Of a stretch of DNA of 39,294 nucleotides, positions 1 to 10,460 are shown one piece after another; position 1 is the first letter of the stretch, and each line of letters opens with the position of its first letter. The stretch covers positions 1,015,663-1,054,956 of the forward strand of contig BFEA01000377.1 of assembly GCA_003427395.1 (NCBI GenBank), given 5' to 3'. Below the pieces are notes generated by a model. It was given only the letters and a program-made list of their open reading frames with translations, was not told where the DNA came from and did no database searches. This stretch comes from Chara braunii (taxonomy: Eukaryota > Streptophyta > Charophyceae > Charales > Characeae). The translations under genes and the position numbers were made by a program.

Positions 1-1092
1 CCAAAAAAATATTTTTAATTCTTTGCCATAGAGGTTCTATTCTGGGGCATCTAAAGAAGCAGTGGTAGAGATCTTCTATCTGGCCGCCCATACATGTGGC
101 ACAAAACTCTTTTAAGGGGCATGTGTCCTATTTTCTTGTCCTCCCGTTTAGCCATTTATTTAGTGGGACGACGAGGTAAAGGATGAGCCATTGAAAACTT
201 CAATTTAGGTGGGTGGACTGAGGCAACTTGGTTCCATGGTATCAGATTAAAATTTTCTGGGTCTGCTTGTAGGTGTTTCTACCATCTCTCAGCTATCACT
301 GGATCGGGGTTTGTTGATCTTCTCCTTAGCTTGTAACCCAAACTTGTGGTGTAGTGCAGGACGTTGAATTTTCAAGCTAATTCCGGTGGATCTCTGTTTC
401 TGATTCCATGCCCACTCCTCTGGGACTACCTCTAAATTCTCTAGGGCTGTTTGGGGGTTGTAGAGGGTTAGTTCATCACTTTCTAGTACTACTTTTCTAA
501 GGTTGTCCTCTCTAACTGCCACTTGTCCCTCGCTGTTTTTATTTACCCTGCCGTAATCCTTATGTGGGTCCTCTATTGTATGCATCGTAAAGGTGAACCA
601 ATTATCCTGTCCTCCTTCATTTTCTTTATAAGCTAGTACATGTTCTTGGGCTGGTGTGTGTGTCATTACTGTCCAGTCTCCTATTGCCCACTGTCTATAA
701 CTTTTGAGGATTGGATCCATTCTTGAGGGATGCTGGTTGTTATTTGTTGTAGGTTGTTCACTAGACGATGGCATCCCTTTGGCATGCTTCTGAGTTGTTT
801 CTCGTCCTTCCACGCTCTCCTATTTTCATCCCATATATGTTTTACTTGCCAGATAGCCTTTTCTAGCCAAGCTCCCTCATCTTGTGTCCTTCGTGGTTAG
901 CGTGAAGGGTATTTCCTCATCCGCCGCTATCCACGGATTACAGAATAGTCGTTGCCTGAGGATCTCCTCTTTATTTTGAGGTTTCCTTATCTTAGCGGGG
1001 AAGATTTCTCTGCATGCTCTACTCCTCCAGAAGTTTAGCCCTGCTTCACTTTTGGCCTCTGGCGTATTCACAGGTCTGCCCGTCATTACCAA
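1..1092 (-). pseudogene. LINE C-terminal region with RT-associated zinc finger, continues off the window
   Basis: Continuation of the LINE RT gene downstream of the palm domain. Open stretches at 877-1092 and 289-813 are separated by frameshifts and stops. Near the window edge (about 1-126) the minus strand reads EFCATCMGGQIEDLYHC followed by FFRCP and W. This is the C-x2-C, H, C pattern of the zf-RVT finger found after the RT of plant L1-like elements. A stop lies just upstream of it. The 174-residue stretch at 289-813 lies between RT and finger and has no motif I recognise. The 3' end and any poly(A) lie outside the window. Confidence 0.7.
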
Positions 1093-1955
1093 GACTTACT
1101 CGTTAACCAAAAGGAACCCTCCATGTTCGATGGTGTGTTGTATACAGGTAGTTGATGAATCCTTTCTAAAGCGAGCAACCTCCATGGCAGGCTTGGTGAG
1201 GTTAGCAATTTTGGGATCCATTTAGTTTGCAGGGCTTTCATTTGAGTAGTCGGGTCCAAAACCCCCAGGCCTCCTTGACTTTTCTTCCTTGTGACATGTT
1301 GGCACGCCACCTTGGTTATGAAGTGTTGTTTAGATGCATCCCCTGTCCATAGGTTGGCTGATGCCTGCCTTTTAAGATCTCCCTTTGCCTTATGGCGAGG
1401 GTTCCAGAAAGTTGTGACATACTATATCATTGAGAAGGTGGATGAGTTTAAGAGCAGGGCTCGTCCGAATAGAGAGGTGTGAACCTTCCCCCATGCGTTG
1501 AGTTTTCTGATCATCTTGGCCAGCAAGCTAGGGGCCATCTCTGCGGCTGCTCCTAACTCGTTAAGCTGGATTCTCAGAACTCTCATTGGGTCGTTGGGAT
1601 AGGATCATAATATGCCTTCTGGTGAGTTTTGAGGGTGTTCGTTGTTGTCGTTTGTTAGCCACCAACCTACTGTTTCCTTCCAGTTTATCTGCATTTATGA
1701 GGCCAACTGGTATGCATTCCTTGCTCTGATGAGGGCCTCAAAATAGGAATCAGTGGCTCTTATTAAGACAGTTAGATCGTCACAAAAAAGGTTGGTGGGG
1801 GGAATGTCATAGCTGCGGGTATTATCCTTTGATGTTGACGTGATCCTTTCTATGGAGGGATCCTTACCAAGAAAGGAGGCCATGGCTTCCATGATGAAGT
1901 GAAAGATCGACGCGGCAAGGGGATCCCCTTGCCTCACTGATCTCGACATCTTGTG
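1086..1955 (-). pseudogene. LINE reverse transcriptase core, decayed
   Basis: Non-LTR retrotransposon RT, which would copy element RNA at a nicked target. Reading the minus strand from about 1950, I see RSVRQGDPLA (the RT block preceding the catalytic site), then FCDDL at the place of the usual FADD, then the Y-x-L-A-S / QINWK block normally written YxxxSGxxIN. Further on come D-P-M-R-V-L and KLNAWG, then GGLGVLD with ALQTKW, typical of the thumb/C-terminal region of L1-like RTs. The frame stays the same across three internal stops (about 1692 TAA, 1606 TGA, 1415 TAG), so this is one dead gene rather than several small ones. The 5' RT part and the endonuclease are absent; the copy is truncated near 1955. 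Confidence 0.85.
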
Positions 1956-2131
1956 AGTATTAGATGTACAAGTGGACCTGCCGCGGCTACGCCGCGGGCC
2001 AGCAGAAGGGCACGAGGCAAACAGACGGACTCGACATCCTGAGCATAGACCACAGAAAAGTCAATGTAGGATTGCAACGCTGTGTAAAAGAAGCAATGTG
2101 ACCAAAATGTAAAAAGAGCAGTGAAGAACAA
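1934..2131 (-). pseudogene. possible second LINE RT scrap
   Basis: The minus-strand translation contains SYIDFSVVYAQDVESV followed by RALLLARGV and PLVHLI. This resembles the RT block usually written as F-V-D-F-x-K-A-Y/F-D-x-V followed by a GV-PxxLVxLI helix, but the catalytic neighbourhood is poorly preserved. It lies directly upstream of, and partly overlaps, the neighbouring LINE RT fragment in another frame. It is either that element's own damaged RT start or a different LINE. No initiation context is visible. Chance similarity cannot be excluded by eye. Confidence 0.3.
1981..1997. repeat. GC-rich short inverted repeat
   Basis: CCGCGGC, a three-base spacer, then GCCGCGG: perfect 7-base arms at the LINE truncation point, in otherwise mixed-composition DNA. 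No function assigned. Confidence 0.6.
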
Positions 2132-2159
2132 TGCAGATCAGATGGCTCGATCACACGCA

Positions 2160-2439
2160 AAACTCAATATAAAATTGCATTGAAAAATCATGCAGATGGT
2201 GCTTCAAATCCATTCACGCAATCAACGGAGAAAAAGAAGTGAATCTATAGAAGAAGATGGTGATTCTAATCCAGTCAAGCAGTCAATATCTGCATCACCG
2301 AATTTGGCATGTGGAAGGAGGAGGGGGGGGGGAGAACGGTTTGTATTTTGTCCTTTCATGCACAACAAAAATCCTTTCACCTCCTGACCCCAGTTTGTGC
2401 TGTGTCCTGCTTCTTCGGGATCGCACATCGCAACACAGG
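2160..2439. other. short unassigned stretch
   Basis: Mixed-composition DNA between the LINE fragment and the pyrimidine-rich tract, with a G-rich run near 2317-2333. No coding or repeat signal recognised. Confidence 0.5.
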
Positions 2440-3560
2440 AGACAGAGGCTGGGCTGAATATCCTTCTCCCTCTTGCTCCTCACCACTTCTCTGTCGATTC
2501 TCCTTGGTCCTCCATCCATCTTGGATGACCCTTCTCCCTCGACCTCCTTCCTTCTTCTACCTCGATCCTCCATCCATCTTTGTCGTCCCCTTCTCTTTCC
2601 TCCATCCTCCTCGTCACTTCCTACTCCCTCCATCACCTTTCCCCCCGGTAGTTCCCATCCTTCTTCTTCGATCCTTTCTCACCCTCCATCCATCTTTGTC
2701 TCCATCGCCCCTCCGTCACCCTTCAATCATTTTCGTTGTCCCGTTCCCCTGTTTCCTCCACCCTGGTTGTCCCTTCTCTCCTCGTCTTTTCCGTTCGTTG
2801 TTGTTCGTCCTCGTCATCACCGCTCCTTGTGCTCCCTCCTTCATTTCCATTGCTCAAGACGTTCTTCTCATTCTTCCTCCTCCCTATGTGTGTCGTCTTT
2901 CTTTGTGTGCTTCCTCCTCGGCTCGCACACGTGCATGGCATCACACACCTTCTCCTTCTCCTCCTCCCTCCCGAAATGGGGTTTGAAGCCGCGGTCGCAG
3001 TTGCAGTATTTCCATCCTCAATCCAATGTCAACATAACCTCCTCCTCACTTTCCCCTCCCCTCCTCCTCCTCCTCCTCCACCTCTCTTGTTTCCCATTTG
3101 TGGAGATCTTAATGCATGCGGGATCTTCGACCTGTGTGACACGTTATCTTTCCTCTCGGATGACGGTGGGATCCATCCTTTTTTTTGTTTTTTTTGTTTT
3201 CCTCCCTCGCAATCCATCTTGATAGAGACGATATGTGCCTTGTGCCATCTTCTTCGTCTTCTCTTTCTCCTTTATCTCGATACTTTCTTGTGTTCCCCTC
3301 CTTCCCGCCTAATTCCCACCAGGTCTCTCTCTTGCTCGATTCCGTGTGTGTGTGCACTGGCAGCACAATCGTCGTCTTCTTCTTCTTCCCCTTCTCCTTC
3401 TTCTTTCCCGCCAAATCACGATGCCATATGTCGCCATCTCTTTCTTTTGTTCCCCTCCTTGCCTGATTCCTACCAGCTCTCTCTCTCGCTCAATCGCTTG
3501 GTGTGCGTGTGCGTCGACAACGTACGTGCGTCCGTGGTTCTGCTTGTGTGTGTGTGATGA
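2440..3560. repeat. 1.1-kb pyrimidine-rich tract with internal minisatellite repeats
   Basis: The plus strand is overwhelmingly C/T, with recurring words such as TCCATCCATCTT, CGTCGTCCC and CTCCTCC. A diverged tandem copy is clear near 3291 and 3449 (both begin TGTTCCCCTCCTT and continue through a CTCTCTCT run into a GTGTG run; spacing 158). The long Ser/Pro/Leu-rich frames here exist only because pyrimidine-rich DNA lacks stop codons. It ends in TG-rich sequence around 3540-3570. I see no gene. Confidence 0.85.
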
Positions 3561-3754
3561 TGTGTGTGTATAAAAACACACATATGTTTCATCTTCGGCA
3601 TAGAGACTGTGCTCCAAATCATCAGAAAACTTTTACGGCATCAGTTGGTGAAAACAATATACAATGCCCATTCTCAAGTATACAAAGAATCATACATCCA
3701 TTCATTCACTGAGTCATGCGATTGATCAGATCATTCACAGAGACCGGGTATCTG

Positions 3755-3925
3755 GAGAAATAAAATAAAAGAAAGAAAAGAAAAGAAAGGAAAAGAAAAA
3801 AGGGAAACGAGAAGAGAGAAGAGAAGAGAGAAGAAGAAGAGAGAAGAAAGGAGGAAGAGGGAGAAGAGAGGATGAGAAGAGAGGACAAGGATGGGAGAGG
3901 AGAGAAGAGACACGGGAATATCCAA
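3755..3925. repeat. purine-rich (A/G) tract
   Basis: Nearly pure A/G on the plus strand (AAAGAAAAG, then GAGAAGAG motifs). It is the strand-opposite of the pyrimidine block 0.2 kb to the left. Open frames across it on the minus strand are poly-Ser/Phe/Leu artefacts. Confidence 0.85.
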
Positions 3926-5200
3926 GGTCTGGAAGAAACGATAACCAAACGTTAACCTCAATTAAATTCATCGCCACCTTATTATGGAATTACGGTCACA
4001 TATTTTGGCATAGTATCGAAGTACACGTAGCAACCCGTGATGCCAAGAGATTTACAGAACGCAGGGTAGCATGTTCAAAGCCCACGCTATCCCGAGCAGC
4101 ATAGTTCCCAGTGGAAAATTTTCATGTACTAAAAAGTACACACCCAACGTAACTCCGATCAGAATGAAAATAGGGTCTAAGAAGAGAAAAACACACAATT
4201 AATCCCTCATCACCATTCCATCCATAAATGGGGAATGTTGCAACGCTGAGATACACGAGCTACCTTCCCGACAGTGATTGGTTCTAAGTCCTCTATGTAG
4301 ATTCTCAAAGCTGCCTACTGAATGTCCGTAACCAATCATCATGCTTTGCAAGGAAATCATCGCACCAGTAGGGGCATAGGAAATTATCATCCATCTCTAT
4401 ATACAAGCAACTTTCACTGACTCAAAGCAAAAAAGAGAGAGAGAAAAAAAAAGAGAAAAAAAAGAAACTTTCGCCGCCACCGATCTCAATTTAATATCGT
4501 TGTATGTCCACTTCCGCTCAGACTTCTGCCGCAGCATTCAGTCCCTCCTACCACAGCCGAATGGTACAAGATCCAACTACCACATCCACTTCAAATTACC
4601 CATAAGGCTCCACAGAATGCCCCGCCCTTTCGGTAAGCATAGCGCCTCCATGATCCCAATATTGACAGTATGTACAATTTTCTAAATCTCCTGGCGCACT
4701 TCGAAAAAAGTCGCTAAGATGGCGATGGTAAATGACAGTCGCAAGAAGTAAATACATATCGGACTTCACAATTGTCCACTCTGAAGCGCTTTGTCCATCC
4801 TCACATTCCCACGTCCGGAGGAGACTCGATCAGTACCTTCGATATGCACATATCACACAGAAGCAGAAGCAACACAGAAGCAAAACAGAAACAAAACAGA
4901 AGCAAAACAAACGTAAAGGAGTAGTAAAAAAGTAGTAAAGAAGCGAAACAATGGTAAAACACCATAACAAACTCATGAAGAGTGGGTGAGTAAAACCATG
5001 GATTAGGGAGGAGGGCACATTGGACTAGAGTGGACGTAAGATTACCATATCACCACACAAAGGGTAGGTAGATCTCAAAATATTATGATACTAGGCCAGG
5101 GAGGGTGGCGTATCCCTAAAATACTTTTCGCTTCGTCGCCACAATCGAAAGCTCATCAGAGGGTAATTAGACACACATGTATCATCCTTATTCATCCCTG
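3926..5200. other. unassigned intergenic DNA with one short A-rich repeat
   Basis: Mixed composition with no protein or RNA gene I recognise. At about 4856-4910 an 11-base-like word (ACAGAAGCAAA and variants) repeats several times. Short A/G runs occur near 4434-4466 and 5203-5262. Confidence 0.5.
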
Positions 5201-5689
5201 GAGTGAAGAGAAAAAGAAGAAGAAGAAGAGGAAAAGAAAAAAAAGGGTGGAAAGAGGGGGAGAAAGGGGCATGGGATATGCATCGGTGAGAACTGATAAC
5301 GTTACCTCCGGGGCGATCTCGTCAACACTCTTATCCGCCGTGGCTTGATGCACTATTTCCTTAAAACTGATCGGGAAGGCCATCACACAATGGCTAAAGA
5401 TCGAATGAGAGCAGCAGTGATGGTTTACACGAGAAGGAGTCCCTCGGTACCCTCGCCAGGACGAGCTTGAAGGTGAGCGCCAGCGTCAGTGAAACAGGCG
5501 GTAGAGAAACCAACGACGCAAAAGTGACCCGTCCCCTATAAGCGGAGGAGATCACCACGAGTGGGATCGGTTTGGAGGTCGTAGGGTGATGAGTAAGAGG
5601 CAGAGCACGAAGGGGTGCAAGCGTGCCGCGCAAGACAGAGTTGTGCTTGGCGGGACTCCAAAGAACTTTGGAACATGAAAGAGGGCATA

Positions 5690-5769
5690 GGAGAGAGAGA
5701 GAGTGTGTGAGAGGGGAGAGAGCGAGAGGGAGAGAGAGAGAAAAAGAGCGCGAGCGAGCGAGAGAGCGG

Positions 5770-5853
<84 letters not shown>
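5690..5853. repeat. (AG)n microsatellite
   Basis: An uninterrupted AG array from 5773 to 5853 (about 40 units), preceded by imperfect GA-rich sequence from about 5690. Leu-Ser or Glu-Arg frames across it are artefacts. Confidence 0.97.
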
Positions 5854-5855
<2 letters not shown>

Positions 5856-6296
5856 ACGCGCATATACCCAGGGGAAGCCCGGATAGGCGAGAGCGCAGGC
5901 TAAGACCTCAGGCAACGAGTAACATCGACCCCGACGCAGTGGGCGGGGAGCTACTACGGAGCGCCCAGTAAACACAGTGTTGCCGCAAGCCAGTATGAAA
6001 GCCGACTTGCGGAAGGCTGGTTCACCAAGCGCCCGTAATTGCCGGCGTTAAAGGGACTGTTCAGTATCGTTTCCTTGTCAAATAGTCTGTATGAAACCCA
6101 TATTCCCCTCAAAGAGTGGGGTCCAGTGGTACGGGATTAGCCGTTTTCCCGAAGAATGTTCCACCGATATTCCCTAGATGCACCTAGTCCATATGGGACC
6201 CTCTAGGGGAGAATAAATTCACTATAAGGAAAGCAGACGTACCTGGTCTTAAACCAAGTATTATTCATCAAAAGTACAATTGAAACAAAAAATCTG

Positions 6297-6332
<36 letters not shown>

Positions 6333-6720
6333 CTATATATCGTCAAATAGAACTGCCCGGTAAACCGTAGGCAGAGAGGGAGAAGAGGACAACAAACGAG
6401 GGGCTGTGACAAACTGTTTCGTCGGAGTTTCATATATATATATATATTGCAGCCGGTTTAGGTGGATTGCCTAAGCGCACGAAAGGGAGTTCCATCAAAA
6501 GGGCCCACGAGGTTGGCCCAATTAGAGCCTCTATGTGGATGTGTGTGTGTGTATGTGTGTGTGTGTGTGTGCTCAAATCACAAAATGTGGGAAAGGAGCG
6601 GGGTTATTCTTTGCTTTCGGAAAGCTGGCGCACATGCATTTTGGGTGATTTCAGCGATTTGGGAAGAAACGCGTCGACAATGGAATCTTAGCAAGGACTC
6701 AGACACGGATGCACACATAC
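5854..6720. repeat. intergenic DNA with (CT)n, (TA)n and (GT)n microsatellites
   Basis: Contains (CT)n running into (AT)n at about 6295-6340, (AT)n at 6431-6447 and (GT)n at about 6536-6571. The rest (5854-6290 and between arrays) has no gene signal that I can support. Confidence 0.8.
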
Positions 6721-6729
6721 ACCTCGTCT

Positions 6730-7114
6730 TCGCCGCTCCTCTCTTCATCCTCTCCCCTCCTCCATGGATTATGCTTAGCGTCCTCCTCTTGGTCCTTCCT
6801 CCTCCCTCCTCCCATTCTCTTTGTTCCATCCTCCGTCTCTTTCCTCCATTCTCGTCGTCCCTTCTTGTCCCTTGCTACTCCCTGCTCTTCGTTCCATCCT
6901 CCTCCTCTTCGTCGCTCCTCCCTTCATCCTCTCCCCTACTCCATGGATTCTTATTGTCTCTATGGTTATCGCCGTCCTCCTCTTGGTCCCTCTTTCTCCT
7001 TCCTCCTCCCTCATCCCATTCTCTTTGTTCCATACTCCTTTTTCCTCCATTATTGTCGTCCTTCGCTCCTCCTCACTTCCATTCATGTTGTTCCTCCTCG
7101 TCCTCGCAGCTCCT
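6730..7114. repeat. duplicated pyrimidine-rich block flanking the LTR element
   Basis: Two copies of a roughly 180-bp C/T-rich unit, starting near 6734 and 6913. Both run CGCTCCTC, CATCCTCTCCCCT, CCATGGATT, CCTCCTCTTGGTCC and CCATTCTCTTTGTTCC. The style resembles 2.44-2.76 kb. It ends directly at the left LTR boundary. Confidence 0.75.
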
Positions 7115-7639
7115 CGTTGTCGACCGGTAGAAGGGGTCTGCCGGCACACCGTTCGAACCCTATGCCTCGCGCCGCGTCTGTCACCCGCGGGAGGGTCGGT
7201 CGGGGCTCCTGTAACCTGCACAAAACATGTCAGTCCACATCAACTATTACAAGTACTGTAGCCGAGCGTGACCAATGCAAGATAAAACTCACGAAACACT
7301 GTCTGACAGAAATAATAGAAGTAGTTCCATTCAGTCCAAAACTATAGGATGGGAAACACTCGTTCCGGCCTCAGCCGTACACCTCGCTCCTGTGTTTGGG
7401 AAGTCTGTCTGAGTCCCTACAGACCTAGTCAACAAGCGTCGTCTAATCCTCCTTTCGATTGGGTGTCGCCTGTATCGTGACCGTCGATCCTCAGGGACCG
7501 TGCTCGAGCTCTCGGTGTCTGACGTAGCCTCCCTCGACCATCGAGGCCAGAGCTCCAGATCTGCGGTGACCATACCCTCGCGCAGTCGCCCCGTCAGAGG
7601 AGGATCGCTCTGGTAGGCCTAGCTCAGGCATCCTCTTCA

Positions 7640-7940
7640 GAAAGGCTCAATTCGGATTGTACCTGTTCGGAAGACCCGCTTCGGATCGTACCACCCGGCT
7701 TCGGATTGTACCTCTTCGGAAAGACCGCTTCCGATCGTACCTCTTCGGAAGGCCCGCTTCGGATTGTACCTCTTCGGAAGGCCCGCTTCAGATCGTACCT
7801 CTTCAGAAGGCCCGCTTCGGATTGTACCTCTTCGGAAGGTCCGCTTCGGATTGTACCTCCTCGGAAGGCCTGCTTCAGATCGTGCCTCTTCGGAAGAACC
7901 GCTTCGGATCGTACCTCTTCGGAAGGCCTGCTTCACGAAA
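7640..7940. repeat. 29-bp tandem repeat inside the left LTR
   Basis: About ten degenerate copies of a 29-base unit of the form CTTCGGATCGTACCTC followed by TTCGGAAGGCCCG. The matching array in the right LTR lies at about 22383-22680. The unit is not a multiple of three, so consecutive copies are read in different frames. The repetitive peptides it encodes on both strands are artefacts. Confidence 0.9.
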
Positions 7941-7984
7941 ATACCCCCTCGAAAAACCCGCTTCACAAAAGCGCCTCTTCGGAA

Positions 7985-8425
7985 TAGTGCCCCCTCGGTA
8001 AAAAAAATGTCCGCTCGGTAAAATACCCACACGGTAAAGCCTTCGCACGGCGAAGTACCCGCTCGGTAAAATGTATCCTCTCGGTGAGGTTATCCGCTCG
8101 GTAAATGTGTCCGCTCGGTAAATGTGTCCGCTCGGAAAACGAGTCCCCCTGGTAAAAGAATCCGCCCGGTAGAATACTCGCATGGTAAAGTCTTCGCACG
8201 ACGAAGTAACCGCTCGGTAAAATGTATCCTCTCGGTAAACGTGTCTGCTCGGTAAAGTGCCCCTTCGGTACTCACTTCACGGAAGTACCCCTTCGGAAGG
8301 CCCGCTTCACGAGGGTACCCGCACAGTAGACGTGTCAGCTCGGTAAAGGTGTCCCCTTCGGTAGAGTGTGTTCGGTAGAATGCCCCCTTCGGTAGAGTGC
8401 CTTCCGGTAGAGTGCCCCTCCACAG
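7985..8425. repeat. short CTCGGTA-containing tandem repeat inside the left LTR
   Basis: Many degenerate ~14-20-base units built on C-CGCTCGGTAAA-ATG/GTG/CCC, some repeated as higher-order blocks. GCACGGCGAAGTA near 8046 and its variant GCACGACGAAGTA near 8195 mark one such block. The array is shared with the right LTR (about 22735-23180). Confidence 0.85.
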
Positions 8426-8639
8426 GATTTAGCTCGAAACATGTCAAATAGACCCGGTCGGCCCTGACAGCCCCTAAGTATCCGCTCAGTCCGGTGGTCC
8501 GCTGTCCGTTCGGAGGCTCATTCCGCCCGACGGCCCGAAAAGAGCCCCAAAGGTGCCGCCTTCCGTGGCCCTCAACCCAATGTGAGCTTGCACTCTATGA
8601 CGTACTGCAGTTCCCCGGCTCCCCAGTGCTCGTCCTCAG

Positions 8640-9100
8640 TGTACGAGCGCGCGCGGGCGCAAGCTACTCCCCTTCAGCGCCCGTGATCGGATGTGCATAC
8701 GCGCGCGAATCTCCTCGTTGTCCCTCGCAGGTGCGTGCGCGCAGGTCACCTCTCACTGTCTCGCACAGGCATGCGCTCGTCTGCTGTTCCGCACGGGCGT
8801 GCGCTTGTGCACGAATCTCCCCCGCTGTCTCGCCTGGGTCCGCGCCTCTCCGCTGTCTCTCGCAAGCTCGCGGTGAGTGGTGATGTGCGCTATCCCCCCC
8901 GTCGACCCGATCAGGTGTGCACACGTGCGCTGTCCCGTGCCACTACCTCCTCGCCATTCTGCCCTGCTGCGCGCTGGTGGTCCCTCTGCGCGCGCGAAGA
9001 TGCGCGACTTCCTCCGCTCTGCGGCACGTGACCCTCCGTGTGCGCGCTATGACGCACGATCTACCCCGTGTTCCCGAAAGGATGCGCGCGCGCGCGCGTG
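8640..9100. other. GC-rich LTR segment rich in GCGCGC/GTGCGC
   Basis: Alternating purine-pyrimidine words (GCGCGCGCG, GTGTGCACACG) dominate. Frames stay open on both strands because of composition. No gene is supported. Confidence 0.6.
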
Positions 9101-9103
9101 TGT

Positions 9104-9700
9104 GGACTCGCGCTACCTCTCCCCGCTATCCTGCTGGTGTGCGCGTGCTTGCTCGCGCTACCTCTCCCCGCTATCCCGCGGGTGCGCGTGTGCGCTCGCG
9201 CTACCTCTCCCCGCTATCCCGCGGGTGCGCGTGCGCGTGTGGGCTCGCGCTACCTCTCCCCGCTATCCCGCTGGTGTGCGCGTGCGCGCTCGCGCTACCC
9301 CTCCCCGCTATCCCGCGGGTGAGTGTGTGCACTCGCGCTACCTCTCCCCGCTATCCCGCAGGTGCGCGTGTGCGCTCGCGCTACCTCTCCCCGCTATCCC
9401 GTGGGTGCGCGTGCGCGTGTGGGCTCGCGCTACCTCTCCCCGCTATCCCGCTGGTGTGCGCGTGCGTGCTCGCGCTACCTCTCCCCGCTATCCCGCGGGT
9501 GCGCGTGTGCGCTCGCGCTACCTCTCCCCGCTATCCCGCGGGTGCGCGTGCGCGTGTGGGCTCACGCTACCTCTCCCCGCTATCCCGCTGGTGTGCGTGT
9601 GCGCGCTCGCGCTACCTCTCCCCGCTATCCCGCGGGTGCGCGTGTGCGCTCGCGTTACCTCTCCCCGCTATCCCGCGGGTGCGCGCGTGTGCGCGTGGAT
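9104..9700. repeat. 43/49-bp tandem repeat array inside the left LTR
   Basis: About thirteen copies of a unit beginning GCTCGCGCTACCTCTCCCCG, then CTATCCCGCGGGTGCGCG. Two lengths alternate, a ~43-base form and a ~49-base form ending GCGCGTGCGCGTGTGG. The unit has no stop in several frames, producing spurious long plus-strand ORFs at 8877-10025 and 8917-9951. The equivalent right-LTR array (23889-24595) contains the N gap. Confidence 0.95.
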
Positions 9701-10025
9701 CTCCCCCCCTACTTCGTGCGGGTGCGCGTGCGCGCTGCCCTCTCCGCGTCCCCGTAAGGATGCGCACCCGAGCGCAGCTCTCCCGACTACTTCACCCTGG
9801 TGTGTTTATGCGCTCAGATGCGCGCGACCCCTTCCCGTGCGCATGTTGTTCGTCTCCTCCCGTGCGCCCGTCACGTGCGCCTCTGTTCGTGTCAGCGAAG
9901 AACGTCCCGTGCGTCTCCAGTCCCTGTGCGCCTCTGTCTTTGTACGCCTGAAGTCAGCAACCCCCCCCCAAGAAGTGTCGTGCGTCCGTCTAAGCGAAGA
10001 ATTCCGTGCTCCTCTTCGTGTGTGA

Positions 10026-10117
10026 CGGAAAGATATACAATATGATAATTATTATTATAATGATAATTATCATATATTGGATATCTATAATATGATCTGG
10101 ATGTTTATACCATACGG
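10026..10117. repeat. AT-rich hairpin segment unique to the left LTR
   Basis: A ~90-base AT-rich segment replaces ~130 bases of GC-rich DNA found at the same place in the right LTR (about 24930-25058). It contains perfect 13-base inverted arms, ATATGATAATTAT (10040-10052) and ATAATTATCATAT (10063-10075), with a 10-base loop. It is either an AT-repeat expansion or a small foldback insertion. No target duplication is evident. Confidence 0.75.
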
Positions 10118-10283
10118 CTTGCAGCGCCCCGGTACCGGGGCTGTGCCCGGGCCTGATAGGGCCCCCGAAAAGTCCCCGCTGAAAAGGGCCTTCCCGTCGG
10201 GAACCGGGCCCTTTGCAGCGCCCTGGTACCAGGTCTACTTCCGGGCTTGTCCCAGACCTGCCCGGGCCTATGCGGTCCCCACT

Positions 10284-10460
10284 CAGCAGCGGTACCGCCC
10301 TTAGGAAAAAAAACAGGCGGCCCCTTAGGTGAAAACTGGTCCCATCATTCAATTTGGCCTAGGCGGGCCCCACGTAGCAGCGGTACCGCTCTTAGGGAAG
10401 AATCCAGGCGGACCCCGCAAGTGAAAATCGGTCCCCTCACCCGCGTCCTGGCGGGACCGC
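10284..10460. repeat. ~91-bp duplicated unit in LTR
   Basis: AGCAGCGGTACCGC...CTTAGG...CAGGCGG...GTGAAAA...GGTCCC occurs twice, at about 10285 and 10376. The same pair is present in the right LTR at about 25225 and 25316. Confidence 0.8.

Noticed and set aside
2309-3557. Ser/Pro/Leu-rich ORFs of up to 273 codons
   Set aside because: Pyrimidine-rich DNA lacks stop codons; three overlapping frames are open and no motif is present.
5394-5975. 193-codon minus-strand ORF with a Leu-Ser repeat
   Set aside because: Produced by the (AG)n microsatellite.
7640-7940. 29-bp repeats considered as a CRISPR array
   Set aside because: Units are head-to-tail with no unique spacers, they are degenerate, and they lie inside an LTR of a eukaryotic element.
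7640-8270. Repetitive ORFs on both strands (SDRTSSEGPL-type and RRGTIRS-type peptides)
   Set aside because: Translations of the 29-bp and CTCGGTA tandem repeats; open in overlapping frames on both strands.
8877-10025. Long plus-strand ORF (382 codons) of repetitive Ala/Pro/Arg/Ser peptides
   Set aside because: It lies in the GC-rich 43/49-bp LTR repeat, where several frames are open at once. The repeat unit has no stops, and the right LTR shows the same artefact.
10040-10075. AT-rich hairpin as a transcription terminator
   Set aside because: Terminator hairpins of this kind are bacterial; here it lies inside a eukaryotic LTR and is absent from the other copy.
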